DNA from: an uncultured Lachnospiraceae bacterium
GTDB taxonomy: Bacteria; Bacillota; Clostridia; Lachnospirales; Lachnospiraceae
Length of the DNA stretch: 64,000 nucleotides
NCBI GenBank assembly: GCA_910588965.1
Contig: CAJUSO010000012.1
Location: 1 to 64,000, forward strand
Direction: 5' to 3'
Shown here: positions 1-7,505 of the stretch, piece by piece
Position numbering within the stretch: the stretch's first letter is position 1
Layout: the number at the start of each line of letters is the position of its first letter
Program-made: the position numbers and the translations under genes
The notes under the pieces: model-generated
The model's input: only the letters and a program-made list of their open reading frames with translations
Database searches by the model: none
Told to the model about the DNA's origin: nothing

Positions 1-72
1 AGCCCGGCGGGAAGAGGCGGCGAGGAATAACCCGCTTCGGAGGTACGGCGGGTGAGACAGGAGGATTGATGG

Positions 73-165
73 ATGCCGCAATCAATAAGAAATGACAGGT
101 TATCCACGGTATCACAAATTTTAGAGAAAATAGAAAATGCAGTAGATGTTAAGGGAGCATGGTAA
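73..165 (+). CDS. possible 30-residue small protein upstream of flagellin
   Basis: A short open frame starts at ATG 73 and stops at TAA 163. AGGAGG at 59-64 lies eight bases upstream of the ATG, which is ideal spacing. The product is mostly polar with a short amphipathic stretch (LSTVSQILEKIE) and ends in a Trp. I do not recognise a family. It could also be the tail of a decayed gene, because the same frame is closed by a TGA just upstream (67-69). A second ATG at 69 in another frame gives only eight codons. Confidence 0.3.
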   Translation: MPQSIRNDRLSTVSQILEKIENAVDVKGAW

Positions 166-195
166 TAATGCGGGGATGCCTAGGGTTCCTGCTTA

Positions 196-222
196 TTATA
201 TAAAATGGCTGTTTCCGATAGT
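196..222 (+). promoter_or_regulatory. possible sigma-28 (SigD/FliA) flagellin promoter
   Basis: CCGATAGT at 215-222 resembles the sigma-28 -10 element (CCGATAT). The -35 element is imperfect: TAAA at 201-204 is too close (10 bases), while the position 15 bases upstream reads TTAT (196-199). A start just after 225 would put both leader hairpins described below inside the transcript. Confidence 0.4.
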
Positions 223-249
223 GGGCAGCCAGCAAAAATAGCCGGTTTG

Positions 250-267
250 CGCAGCGGATCTGCTGCG
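250..267 (+). promoter_or_regulatory. leader hairpin 1, candidate CsrA site
   Basis: CGCAG (250-254) pairs with CTGCG (263-267); alternatively GCAG (251-254) pairs with CTGC (260-263), leaving CGGAT as the loop. Either form exposes a GGA trinucleotide in the loop, the hallmark of CsrA-binding hairpins. CsrA binding is inferred; no csrA or fliW gene lies in this window. Confidence 0.5.
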
Positions 268-288
268 TGGATGGGAATAAAATATGTG

Positions 289-304
289 CGCAAACGGATT
301 TGCG
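289..304 (+). promoter_or_regulatory. leader hairpin 2, candidate CsrA site
   Basis: CGCAAA (289-294) pairs perfectly with TTTGCG (299-304), leaving a CGGA tetraloop. The loop again shows ACGGAT context, close to the ARGGAU core preferred by CsrA. Together with hairpin 1 and the GGA in the ribosome site at 386-392 it gives three spaced GGA sites, like the two-site hag leader of Bacillus subtilis. A further inverted repeat, GTTACC/GGTAAC, lies at 310-315/331-336. Confidence 0.55.
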
Positions 305-401
305 GCAGGGTTACCAGCTTGAAAATAGGCGGTAACAGTTGGCTTGCTGAATGAATAGCCATAAAAAGGCAAGCATATCAAAAACAAGGAGGAAAAATAT
401 T

Positions 402-1586
402 ATGGCAATGGTAGTACAACATAATCTTATCGCAATGAATTCTAACAGGCAGTTGGGTGTTATCACAGGATCTCAGGCAAAATCTGCAGAGAAGCTATCA
501 TCTGGTTACCAGATTAACCGTGCAGCGGATGATGCGGCAGGGTTAAAGATTTCTGAGAAAATGAGGAGCCAGATCCGTGGTTTGGATCGTGCGTCTACAA
601 ATGCGCAGGATGGCATTTCTCTTATCCAGACAGCAGAGGGTGCTTTGAATGAGGCTCACAGCATCCTGCAGAGGATGAATGAACTGGCAGTACAGGGCGC
701 GAATGATACTAATCAAGATATTGACCGAGATGCCATTAATGAAGAATTAGCTGCTTTAACGGAAGAACTTGATAGGATTGCTGAAACAACGCAGTTCAAT
801 AAGCAGGAACTGCTAGACGGAAGCTTTAAGGACAAAAAACTCCATGTGGGTGCAAATGCAAACCAGAGTATTAGTATCAGCATCGGGAAAATGGATGCAA
901 AAACATTGGGGCTGAGAGATATATCTTATACAAAGGGGACAGAAACGCTTAAATATAACAAGATTAATTATCTTGGTGTAGAATATACATATGATACGAA
1001 ACTGACAGCAGCATCAAATAAAAGCGTATTTATGGATGATTTGAGAAGCTATGGCGTAAAGCAGTTTGAAAGTGGTATGGTTCATATGGATTCAACTGGA
1101 AAATATGGGCTTTCTGATGGAACGACAACTTATTCCACAATGACTTCTGCAAATGCGTCAGGTGCAAGCGTTTTGGGAGATAATTATGCTGCCCTGGCAA
1201 GTGATGCGTGGTCTGATTTGCTTTCTAATGCAAAAGTTGTTGGCACGACATTAGGAGGGTTTGGGAGCGTCGTATCAGCAGATGTACCTAAGGTAGATAA
1301 TTATGACATGGCAAATGCTACATTGAATGTAGTACAGAATGCCATTAATCGTGTATCTACCCAACGTTCTGCTTTGGGTGCGCTGCAAAACCGCTTAGAG
1401 CACACGGTTGCTAATCTGGATAATGTGGCGGAAAATACACAAGCTGCTGAATCCCGTATCCGGGATACAGATATGGCCTCTGAGATGGTTGAGTACAGCA
1501 AGAACCAGATTCTTGCTCAGGCAGGGCAGGCTATGCTGGCTCAAGGAAATCAGGCTACACAGGGAGTGTTATCGCTGCTGCAGTAA
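402..1586 (+). CDS. hag: flagellin
   Basis: This 394-residue protein is the structural subunit of the flagellar filament. The conserved N-terminal D0/D1 region (residues 1 to about 140, with VVQHNLIAMNSNRQL and SSGYQINRAADDAAGL) and C-terminal D0/D1 region (about 300-394, ending in QATQGVLSLLQ) are intact. The central region is short and variable, where surface glycosylation would be expected. ATG 402 is chosen because AAGGAGG lies at 386-392 and the flagellin N-terminus begins there; an upstream in-frame ATG at 351 adds a non-homologous tail. It heads the glycosylation island and is closed by a strong terminator, so the downstream genes probably depend on read-through or their own promoters. 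Confidence 0.96.
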   Translation: MAMVVQHNLIAMNSNRQLGVITGSQAKSAEKLSSGYQINRAADDAAGLKISEKMRSQIRGLDRASTNAQDGISLIQTAEGALNEAHSILQRMNELAVQGANDTNQDIDRDAINEELAALTEELDRIAETTQFNKQELLDGSFKDKKLHVGANANQSISISIGKMDAKTLGLRDISYTKGTETLKYNKINYLGVEYTYDTKLTAASNKSVFMDDLRSYGVKQFESGMVHMDSTGKYGLSDGTTTYSTMTSANASGASVLGDNYAALASDAWSDLLSNAKVVGTTLGGFGSVVSADVPKVDNYDMANATLNVVQNAINRVSTQRSALGALQNRLEHTVANLDNVAENTQAAESRIRDTDMASEMVEYSKNQILAQAGQAMLAQGNQATQGVLSLLQ

Positions 1587-1599
1587 TTTTGGTTTAGAT

Positions 1600-1628
1600 A
1601 AAAAAACCAGCTTCGGCTGGTTTTTTTT
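1600..1628 (+). terminator. Rho-independent terminator after flagellin
   Basis: CCAGC (1607-1611), TTCG tetraloop and GCTGG (1616-1620) are extended by pairing of the A-run (1600-1606) with the T-run (1621-1628). Confidence 0.92.
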
Positions 1629-1645
1629 AAAGAAAAGGGGAATAA

Positions 1646-1996
1646 ATGGAAAAGAAAATACAGGAATTGTATGAAACAATTAGTTTTTTGGGATTTCATG
1701 CCACTTATTCCAGGGATAATAAGTATGTGCAGAATTGCCAAGGGCTTATCCCGAAGATACAGGAATTTGTATGCTGGTTTTTTACAGATGTTCCGGGTCT
1801 GGAAGAGGGAGTATATAGAAATTTGGCTGATATTTTAAAGGACTGTGAAACGGCTTTTTGTGAGAACGACCATGTGCTGATGATGGATGCATTAGAACAA
1901 GGGATTGCTGGGTATCTGGAAATGTTTTTGCCAGAGGGATATTTCGAGGAAAAGGAGATAGCTTATGTCGGAGAGGAGAAAGAAACAGAATCTTGA
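1646..1996 (+). CDS. small acidic protein of unknown function in the flagellin locus
   Basis: This 116-residue acidic protein has no membrane segment and no family that I recognise. AAAGGGG lies a few bases before ATG 1646. Its last 32 bases overlap the start of the Maf gene at 1965, which suggests translational coupling. Its position between flagellin and the flagellin glycosyltransferase suggests a role in flagellin handling or glycosylation, for example as a chaperone or adaptor. That role is inference from position only. Confidence 0.72.
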   Translation: MEKKIQELYETISFLGFHATYSRDNKYVQNCQGLIPKIQEFVCWFFTDVPGLEEGVYRNLADILKDCETAFCENDHVLMMDALEQGIAGYLEMFLPEGYFEEKEIAYVGEEKETES

Positions 1997-3824
1997 AGCA
2001 TTGGAAAAACGCTTTCCAGGCATTGCAAAGTTAATTGAAGAAAAGAAAGAGGAACTGTTAGAGGCGGAAGGTTTGCAGGTTGTGGAGGAAACAGCTTTTA
2101 CAGGCGAGCACATATTGGTGGCAGAAAAAGAAGGAAGGCGCTTATATCTGGCAGGAAGGCGGAATCCTTTGGCACATCCAGAAAATCAGGTTGCCGTATT
2201 AGGGAAAATTATTTCAAATGCACCTATATTTATTGTGGGGATGGGAAACTTACATTACTTTGAGGAATTGGATAATAATGCGGATGAAAGTGTACAGGTG
2301 TTATTATATGAGCCGTTATTCCCCATTTTTTATCGGCAGCTGTATTTAGCAGATTTTGAAAAATTAATGGGAAAACGTACCGTTGCGCTTGTAGTGGGCG
2401 GGATTAATGATGATGGGTTAGATAGTATTATTGGTGCTATGCTTAGAGGCGACAGGGTGCCGCTGATGAAATATTTTGTATTGCCTAATTACATAGAATT
2501 GTGTTTAGGACGGATAGAAGGATTTTTGAAAATCTTAAGAGAACATTCAAAATCATATTTTACCAGTTTAGGGACAAAGATGTTTTTCCGCAATGACATT
2601 GCGGATAATTTTTACAATAATGTGAGATATGTCAGGACGGGATATAAGGCATTCCAGCTATTGAATGTAATTCCAACCGATATTCCAGCTTTTATCGTGT
2701 CTGCCGGGCCGTCATTGAATAAAAATATAAAAGAATTGAAGAGGGCTAAAAATAAGTCCTTTATCATAGCCGTAGATACAGCGATAAAACCATTGGTAAA
2801 AGAAGGGATTTTGCCAGACATGTTTGCGACTTTAGATGGGATTAAGCCTGTGGAATTGGTAGAGCAGGAAGAAGCCAAAGGAATCCCATTGCTTACGAAA
2901 TTGACTGCGACCAAAGGGATGCTGGATTACCACACAGGAAAAAAATTCTTTATAAATGAAGGGTTCCGCTATGCCAATAAGCTGTTTGAAATTAATCAGA
3001 AAAGTATAGAAGGGTTTCCCGTAGGGGGATCGGTAGCGACACTGGCTTTTTCTATGGTATGCCATTTAGGTTTTCGTAAGATTATATTCGTGGGGCAGGA
3101 TCTCGCTTATACAGATAATAAATCCCATGCGGATGGGACTTTCCAGGAAAAGATGCCAGAAGAAAATACAGAAGATTTTATTATGGTTCCTGGGAATTAT
3201 AAGGAAGAAGTTCCTACATTATCTAATTTGGATGGATACCGAAAATGGTTTGGAGAATTTATAAAACAGTGGGAAAAAGGGCATTATGTTGAATTTATCA
3301 ACGCCACAGAAGGTGGGGCTAGGATTGAGGGAACCGTTCTGATGTCTTTAGCCGACGTGATTGATAAGGAATGTACGAAAGAGGTTGATATAAAGTCCTA
3401 TATTGATGGCTTGGAACCCATTTTTAATAAAGATGAACAATTGAGGATTCGGGGATATTTCCATGAAACGCCAAAACAGATTTATGAGATTGTACGGTTG
3501 GCACAGGAAGGTAAGAAAATATACCAGCAGTTGGATAAATTGTGCTGCAATGGAAATATGGATAGGCGTGCTTATCAGAAAATTTTAAAACGGGTAAAAA
3601 AGAACCGAAAAGAAATTGAAGGAAATGTGCATTTTGACTTGCTTTTAAATAGTATGGTGACGGCAGAACAGATTATCCGTTCTGGCCAGTTTTTTAAGTA
3701 CGGTACAATGGAAGAGGAAGGCCGCGAATTGGCGCGCCAAGGAAAGGAATATATGAAGCTGCTAGAAGGATATGCTAAAGTTCTTAGGCAGATTGCAGAG
3801 GAAACAGTGGCAAAAGTGGAATAG
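1965..3824 (+). CDS. maf: Maf/DUF115 motility accessory factor, flagellin glycosyltransferase
   Basis: At 619 residues this has the size and layout of Maf proteins, which transfer nonulosonic acids (pseudaminic or legionaminic type) to Ser/Thr of flagellin in the cytoplasm. The DUF115 (MptE-like) core starts near residue 240 with PAFIVSAGPSLNKN, followed by IAVDTAIKPLV and LPDMFATLDG and, further on, a GGSVATLAF segment. Flanking N- and C-terminal parts are alpha-helical and rich in Lys/Glu. It overlaps the upstream small gene by 32 bases and is followed after 27 bases by pseB. The donor sugar is inferred from the neighbouring Pse-type genes. Confidence 0.88.
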   Translation: MSERRKKQNLEALEKRFPGIAKLIEEKKEELLEAEGLQVVEETAFTGEHILVAEKEGRRLYLAGRRNPLAHPENQVAVLGKIISNAPIFIVGMGNLHYFEELDNNADESVQVLLYEPLFPIFYRQLYLADFEKLMGKRTVALVVGGINDDGLDSIIGAMLRGDRVPLMKYFVLPNYIELCLGRIEGFLKILREHSKSYFTSLGTKMFFRNDIADNFYNNVRYVRTGYKAFQLLNVIPTDIPAFIVSAGPSLNKNIKELKRAKNKSFIIAVDTAIKPLVKEGILPDMFATLDGIKPVELVEQEEAKGIPLLTKLTATKGMLDYHTGKKFFINEGFRYANKLFEINQKSIEGFPVGGSVATLAFSMVCHLGFRKIIFVGQDLAYTDNKSHADGTFQEKMPEENTEDFIMVPGNYKEEVPTLSNLDGYRKWFGEFIKQWEKGHYVEFINATEGGARIEGTVLMSLADVIDKECTKEVDIKSYIDGLEPIFNKDEQLRIRGYFHETPKQIYEIVRLAQEGKKIYQQLDKLCCNGNMDRRAYQKILKRVKKNRKEIEGNVHFDLLLNSMVTAEQIIRSGQFFKYGTMEEEGRELARQGKEYMKLLEGYAKVLRQIAEETVAKVE

Positions 3825-3851
3825 GGAAAGACAGGAGAGGAGACAGAAGGG

Positions 3852-4844
3852 ATGTTAAATGGTAAGACAATTTTAATCACAGGCGGTACAGGCTCTTTTG
3901 GGAATGCATTTACAGAATATGTGTTAAGATATTATACTCCAGAAAAAATAGTTATTTATTCCCGGGATGAATTCAAACAATTTCATATGGCGAATAAATT
4001 TCGCAAATATGGGGACAAGCTGCGTTTTTTTATTGGAGATGTACGAGATCGGAAGCGGCTTTACCGTGCCTTTGATGGGATAGATTTTGTGGTACATGCA
4101 GCGGCGCTGAAGCAGGTGCCAGCCTGTGAATATAACCCGATGGAAGCAGTGAAGACAAATATTAATGGCGCAATGAATATTGTAGATGCTGCCTTGGATT
4201 GTGGGGTAAGGCGTGTGGTTGCATTATCGACGGATAAAGCAGTGAACCCGATTAATCTATATGGTGGGACGAAGCTGGTATCAGATAAGCTATTTATTGC
4301 TGCAAATGCTTATTCTGGCCGGAAGGATGTTTGTTTCTCCATTGTGCGTTATGGAAATGTAGCCGGAAGCCGTGGCTCTGTCATCCCGTTTTTCCAGGAA
4401 CTTGCAGACAAGGGGAAAAAAGAACTGCCAATTACAGACTACCGTATGACAAGGTTCTGGATTAGCCTGGATGAGGGAGTGAAGCTGGTGGTGAAAGCAT
4501 TATCTGAGACAAAAGGCGGGGAAACATTTATATCTAAAATCCCCTCCTTTAAAATTACAGATTTGGCTCAAGCAGTCCTTCCGGGATGTGAAATGCCAGA
4601 AGTGGGTATCCGTGAAGGGGAAAAGTTGCATGAGGTTATGATTACGCGTGAAGATTCCATGATGACATATGAATATGAAAATCATTTTATTGTATATCCG
4701 CATTTTGATTGGTGGGACGCAGGGAAAATCCAGACAGGCGGGAAACGTGTGGAGCCAGGGTTTGAATACAGTTCTGAAGATAATACAGAATGGCTGGATG
4801 TGCAAGAGATAAAGGAATTGTTAAAGGAAACACGGATTCATTGA
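3852..4844 (+). CDS. pseB: UDP-GlcNAc 4,6-dehydratase (inverting), PseB type
   Basis: This 330-residue extended SDR protein has the NAD(P) motif GGTGSFG near residue 11, an STDKA segment and YGGTK (catalytic Tyr/Lys) near residues 137-141. The pattern VHAAALKQVPACEYNP is typical of PseB/FlaA1. PseB removes water from UDP-GlcNAc and inverts C5, the first step of pseudaminic acid biosynthesis. The later enzymes PseC, PseG and PseI are not in this window; PseF- and PseH-like domains are fused at 20.0-21.3 kb. AGGAGAGGAGA precedes the ATG. Confidence 0.9.
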   Translation: MLNGKTILITGGTGSFGNAFTEYVLRYYTPEKIVIYSRDEFKQFHMANKFRKYGDKLRFFIGDVRDRKRLYRAFDGIDFVVHAAALKQVPACEYNPMEAVKTNINGAMNIVDAALDCGVRRVVALSTDKAVNPINLYGGTKLVSDKLFIAANAYSGRKDVCFSIVRYGNVAGSRGSVIPFFQELADKGKKELPITDYRMTRFWISLDEGVKLVVKALSETKGGETFISKIPSFKITDLAQAVLPGCEMPEVGIREGEKLHEVMITREDSMMTYEYENHFIVYPHFDWWDAGKIQTGGKRVEPGFEYSSEDNTEWLDVQEIKELLKETRIH

Positions 4845-4911
4845 GTTTTTGGATGAAGGACATTAAAATATATCAAGTTTTGGAATAGAAAAATGTAGGA
4901 AGGAGAGAATT

Positions 4912-6063
4912 ATGATTCAATATTGTAAACGGTGTTGCCTGCCAAGTACAAAGCCGCATTTATCTTTTGATGAAGAAGGAATCTGCAATGCTTGCCGAAA
5001 TTATGAAAATCGAGGGCAGGTAGATTGGGCAGGGAGAAAACAGGAGTTGGAAGAGATTTTAGGCCGTTACCGTTCAAAGGATGGGACAAACTGGGACTGT
5101 ATCATACCTGTCAGCGGTGGGAAGGACAGTACATACCAGGTCATCACAATGTTGCAGATGGGAATGAACCCATTGTGTGTGACGGCAACAACCTGTGACC
5201 TGACCCCGATAGGCAGGGAGAATATTGAGAATATAAAGGGCATGGGTGTAGACTATATCGAAATGACGACCAACCGGGTGGTACGGGCAAAATTAAACCG
5301 TATCGGGCTGATGGAGGTAGGGGATATCTCCTGGCCGGAGCATGTAAGTATCTTTACTGTCCCGGTACGGATGGCTGTGAATTTCAATATCCCATTGATT
5401 ATATGGGGGGAAAATTCACAGAATGAGTATGGCGGCCCTGCGGCTTCAGTGGAGAATAACATATTGGATAGAAGATGGCTGGAGGAATTTGGCGGCATGT
5501 TAGGGCTTCGTGTCAATGACTTGATTGGGCAGGAGGGGATTAGCAGGAAGGACTTAATCCCTTTTACATATCCAAGCGATGAGGAGTTGAAGCGTGTAGG
5601 GGTGACAGGGATTTTCTTAGGATATTACATCCCTTGGGAAGGCCTGCATAACGTCCTGGTCTCCAAAGCAAATGGGTTCAAAAGCTGGGGGAAGGCCGTG
5701 GAGGGGCATACGGATGATTATGAGAATCTGGATAATTACCAGGCAGGCATCCACGAGTATTTTAAATACCTGAAATTTGGCTTTGGGCGTGCCACAGACC
5801 AGGCATCCATGCACATCCGCAGGGGCAGGATGAGTAGGGGGCAGGCGATGGAGGTTGTGAAAAGACGGGATGGGGTATTCCGCTGGACGTATTTGGATAA
5901 GCCTTTGGAAGAAATCCTTGCCCCATTGGATCTTACCGTAGATGAATTTATCAAGGTGTGCGATGAATTTACGAATAAGAAGCTGTTTTTGACAGATAAG
6001 AACGGCAAGTTGATAAAAGATAAAAATGGAAATCTGACAAAAATTAACGATGATAATCCATAA
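4912..6063 (+). CDS. pseA: N-acetyl sugar amidotransferase (PseA/WbpG family)
   Basis: This 383-residue protein opens with a zinc ribbon (Cys5, Cys8, Cys25, Cys28) followed by the PP-loop ATPase motif SGGKDS at residues 68-73. In this family ATP activates an acetamido group of a nucleotide or nonulosonic sugar, which is then aminated to an acetamidino group. The ammonia comes from glutamine through HisH/HisF-like partners, and those two genes follow directly (6112 and 6745). AAGGAGAGAATT precedes the ATG. The exact substrate (Pse, Leg or an ManNAc3NAc-like sugar) cannot be told from sequence alone. Confidence 0.88.
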   Translation: MIQYCKRCCLPSTKPHLSFDEEGICNACRNYENRGQVDWAGRKQELEEILGRYRSKDGTNWDCIIPVSGGKDSTYQVITMLQMGMNPLCVTATTCDLTPIGRENIENIKGMGVDYIEMTTNRVVRAKLNRIGLMEVGDISWPEHVSIFTVPVRMAVNFNIPLIIWGENSQNEYGGPAASVENNILDRRWLEEFGGMLGLRVNDLIGQEGISRKDLIPFTYPSDEELKRVGVTGIFLGYYIPWEGLHNVLVSKANGFKSWGKAVEGHTDDYENLDNYQAGIHEYFKYLKFGFGRATDQASMHIRRGRMSRGQAMEVVKRRDGVFRWTYLDKPLEEILAPLDLTVDEFIKVCDEFTNKKLFLTDKNGKLIKDKNGNLTKINDDNP

Positions 6064-6111
6064 GGGTAGGGTATGGGTATAGCAAGCATCTGAAGCAAAA
6101 GGGGGATATAG

Positions 6112-6726
6112 ATGGAAACAGCAATTATAGATTATGGGATGGGCAATCTGTTGTCTGTACAGAGGGCGTTTGAGAAATGCGGTTCAGAAGCTGTCATTAT
6201 TGATAATCCATTGGAACTGCGGAGTGCAGAACGTATTGTCTTGCCTGGGGTGGGTGCTTTCCCTGATGCAATGAATAACCTTAAAAAGGAATGTTGGATA
6301 GAGGAATTAAACCGGGCTGTATTACAAAAAGAGATTCCAATTTTTGGAATTTGCCTGGGGATGCAGCTATTGGCGGCAAAAGGATATGAAGGGCAGGAAT
6401 GCCATGGCCTGGGCTACATTCCTGGCGAAGTAGTGTTATTAGATGCAAAGGAAGAAGGGGAGCAGGTTCCGCACATTGGATGGAATGAAATTGAAGGGGT
6501 AACAGATACAGGATTATTGGCAGATATTCCAGTGGGGACAAATTTTTATTTTGTCCATAGTTACCATTTCCGGGTGGAAAACCAGGAAGATATCCTCTGC
6601 CATACGCCGTACTGCGGCGGTTTTGCATCAGCAGTAGGCAGGGGACATATTGTTGGCACGCAGTTCCATCCGGAGAAAAGCCAGAAAGCCGGATTCCAGG
6701 TAATTAAAAATTTCCTGAAGATATGA
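6112..6726 (+). CDS. hisH: HisH-like glutamine amidotransferase for sugar amidination
   Basis: This 204-residue class I glutaminase has nucleophile Cys81 in GICLGMQ and His186/Glu188 in FHPEK, so the triad is intact. It would release ammonia from glutamine. There are no other histidine-biosynthesis genes nearby. It sits between the sugar amidotransferase and a HisF-like gene whose cyclase Asp is missing, so it most likely serves the amidination pathway, like HisH2 of the Pseudomonas aeruginosa O-antigen cluster. Confidence 0.87.
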   Translation: METAIIDYGMGNLLSVQRAFEKCGSEAVIIDNPLELRSAERIVLPGVGAFPDAMNNLKKECWIEELNRAVLQKEIPIFGICLGMQLLAAKGYEGQECHGLGYIPGEVVLLDAKEEGEQVPHIGWNEIEGVTDTGLLADIPVGTNFYFVHSYHFRVENQEDILCHTPYCGGFASAVGRGHIVGTQFHPEKSQKAGFQVIKNFLKI

Positions 6727-6744
6727 TGGCAGAAAGGGGCAGGG

Positions 6745-7503
6745 ATGTTAAAGATCCGTATAATCCCGACTTTACTTTATAAGTCAGTTGGCTTGGTAAA
6801 AGGAGTTGGGTTTGATGCATGGAGACGTGTCGATACCGTATTGCCTGCGGTAAAAGTATATAATATGCGCGAAGTGGACGAACTTATTTTAATGGATTTG
6901 GATGCCACAAACGAAGGCAGGGAGCCAGATTATGCGTCAATCCGGGATTTTTCCCGAGAGTGTTTTGTGCCGCTGTGCGTTGGGGGAGGAATCCAGGGAG
7001 TAGGCCAAATCCGGGAACTGTTGCGTGCAGGAGCTGATAAAGTGTCTATTAATAGTGCTGCTTATAAGAACCTGGGCTTGGTTACGGAAGGGGCAAGGCT
7101 GTATGGATCCCAATGTATGGTGGTAAGTATTGACTGCAGGAAAGTGGAGGGGGAATACTATTGTTTTTCCCACAACGGGCAGGAAAATACTGGCATTTTA
7201 TTAAAAGACTGGGCAAAAGCTGTGGAAAAGGCTGGGGCAGGTGAATTATTGATTACTTCTGTCCCCTTGGATGGGACAATGGAAGGGTATGATATTGATA
7301 TGGTGAGGACGGTTGCAGGCACTGTGAAAATACCTGTGATTGCTTCTGGGGGAGCAGGAAATTATGAGCATATGTATCAGGTAATCCGCTATGGAGGGGC
7401 ATCAGCGGTTGCAGCGGCGAGTATTTTCCATTTTACAGAGCAGACACCTAAGGAAGCAAAGGAATATTTATATCAGCGTGGGATTCCAACGAGGATTGCA
7501 TAA
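6745..7503 (+). CDS. hisF: HisF-like ammonia-channel subunit for sugar amidination
   Basis: This 252-residue TIM barrel aligns over its whole length with HisF, for example CVGGGIQ, GADKVSINSAA, IASGGAG and AAASIFHF. The first catalytic residue of true HisF, Asp11 in the CLDVKDGRVVKG segment, is replaced: the equivalent stretch reads TLLYKSVGLVKG with Leu at position 11. The second, in VVSIDCRKVEG, is kept. Loss of Asp11 argues against imidazole glycerol phosphate synthesis and fits a subunit that only guides ammonia to the PseA-type enzyme. It starts 18 bases after hisH. Confidence 0.87.
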   Translation: MLKIRIIPTLLYKSVGLVKGVGFDAWRRVDTVLPAVKVYNMREVDELILMDLDATNEGREPDYASIRDFSRECFVPLCVGGGIQGVGQIRELLRAGADKVSINSAAYKNLGLVTEGARLYGSQCMVVSIDCRKVEGEYYCFSHNGQENTGILLKDWAKAVEKAGAGELLITSVPLDGTMEGYDIDMVRTVAGTVKIPVIASGGAGNYEHMYQVIRYGGASAVAAASIFHFTEQTPKEAKEYLYQRGIPTRIA

Positions 7504-7505
7504 GG

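Noticed and set aside
6112..7503. hisH-hisF as histidine biosynthesis genes
   Set aside because: No other his genes nearby, HisF lacks Asp11, and both sit behind a sugar amidotransferase.
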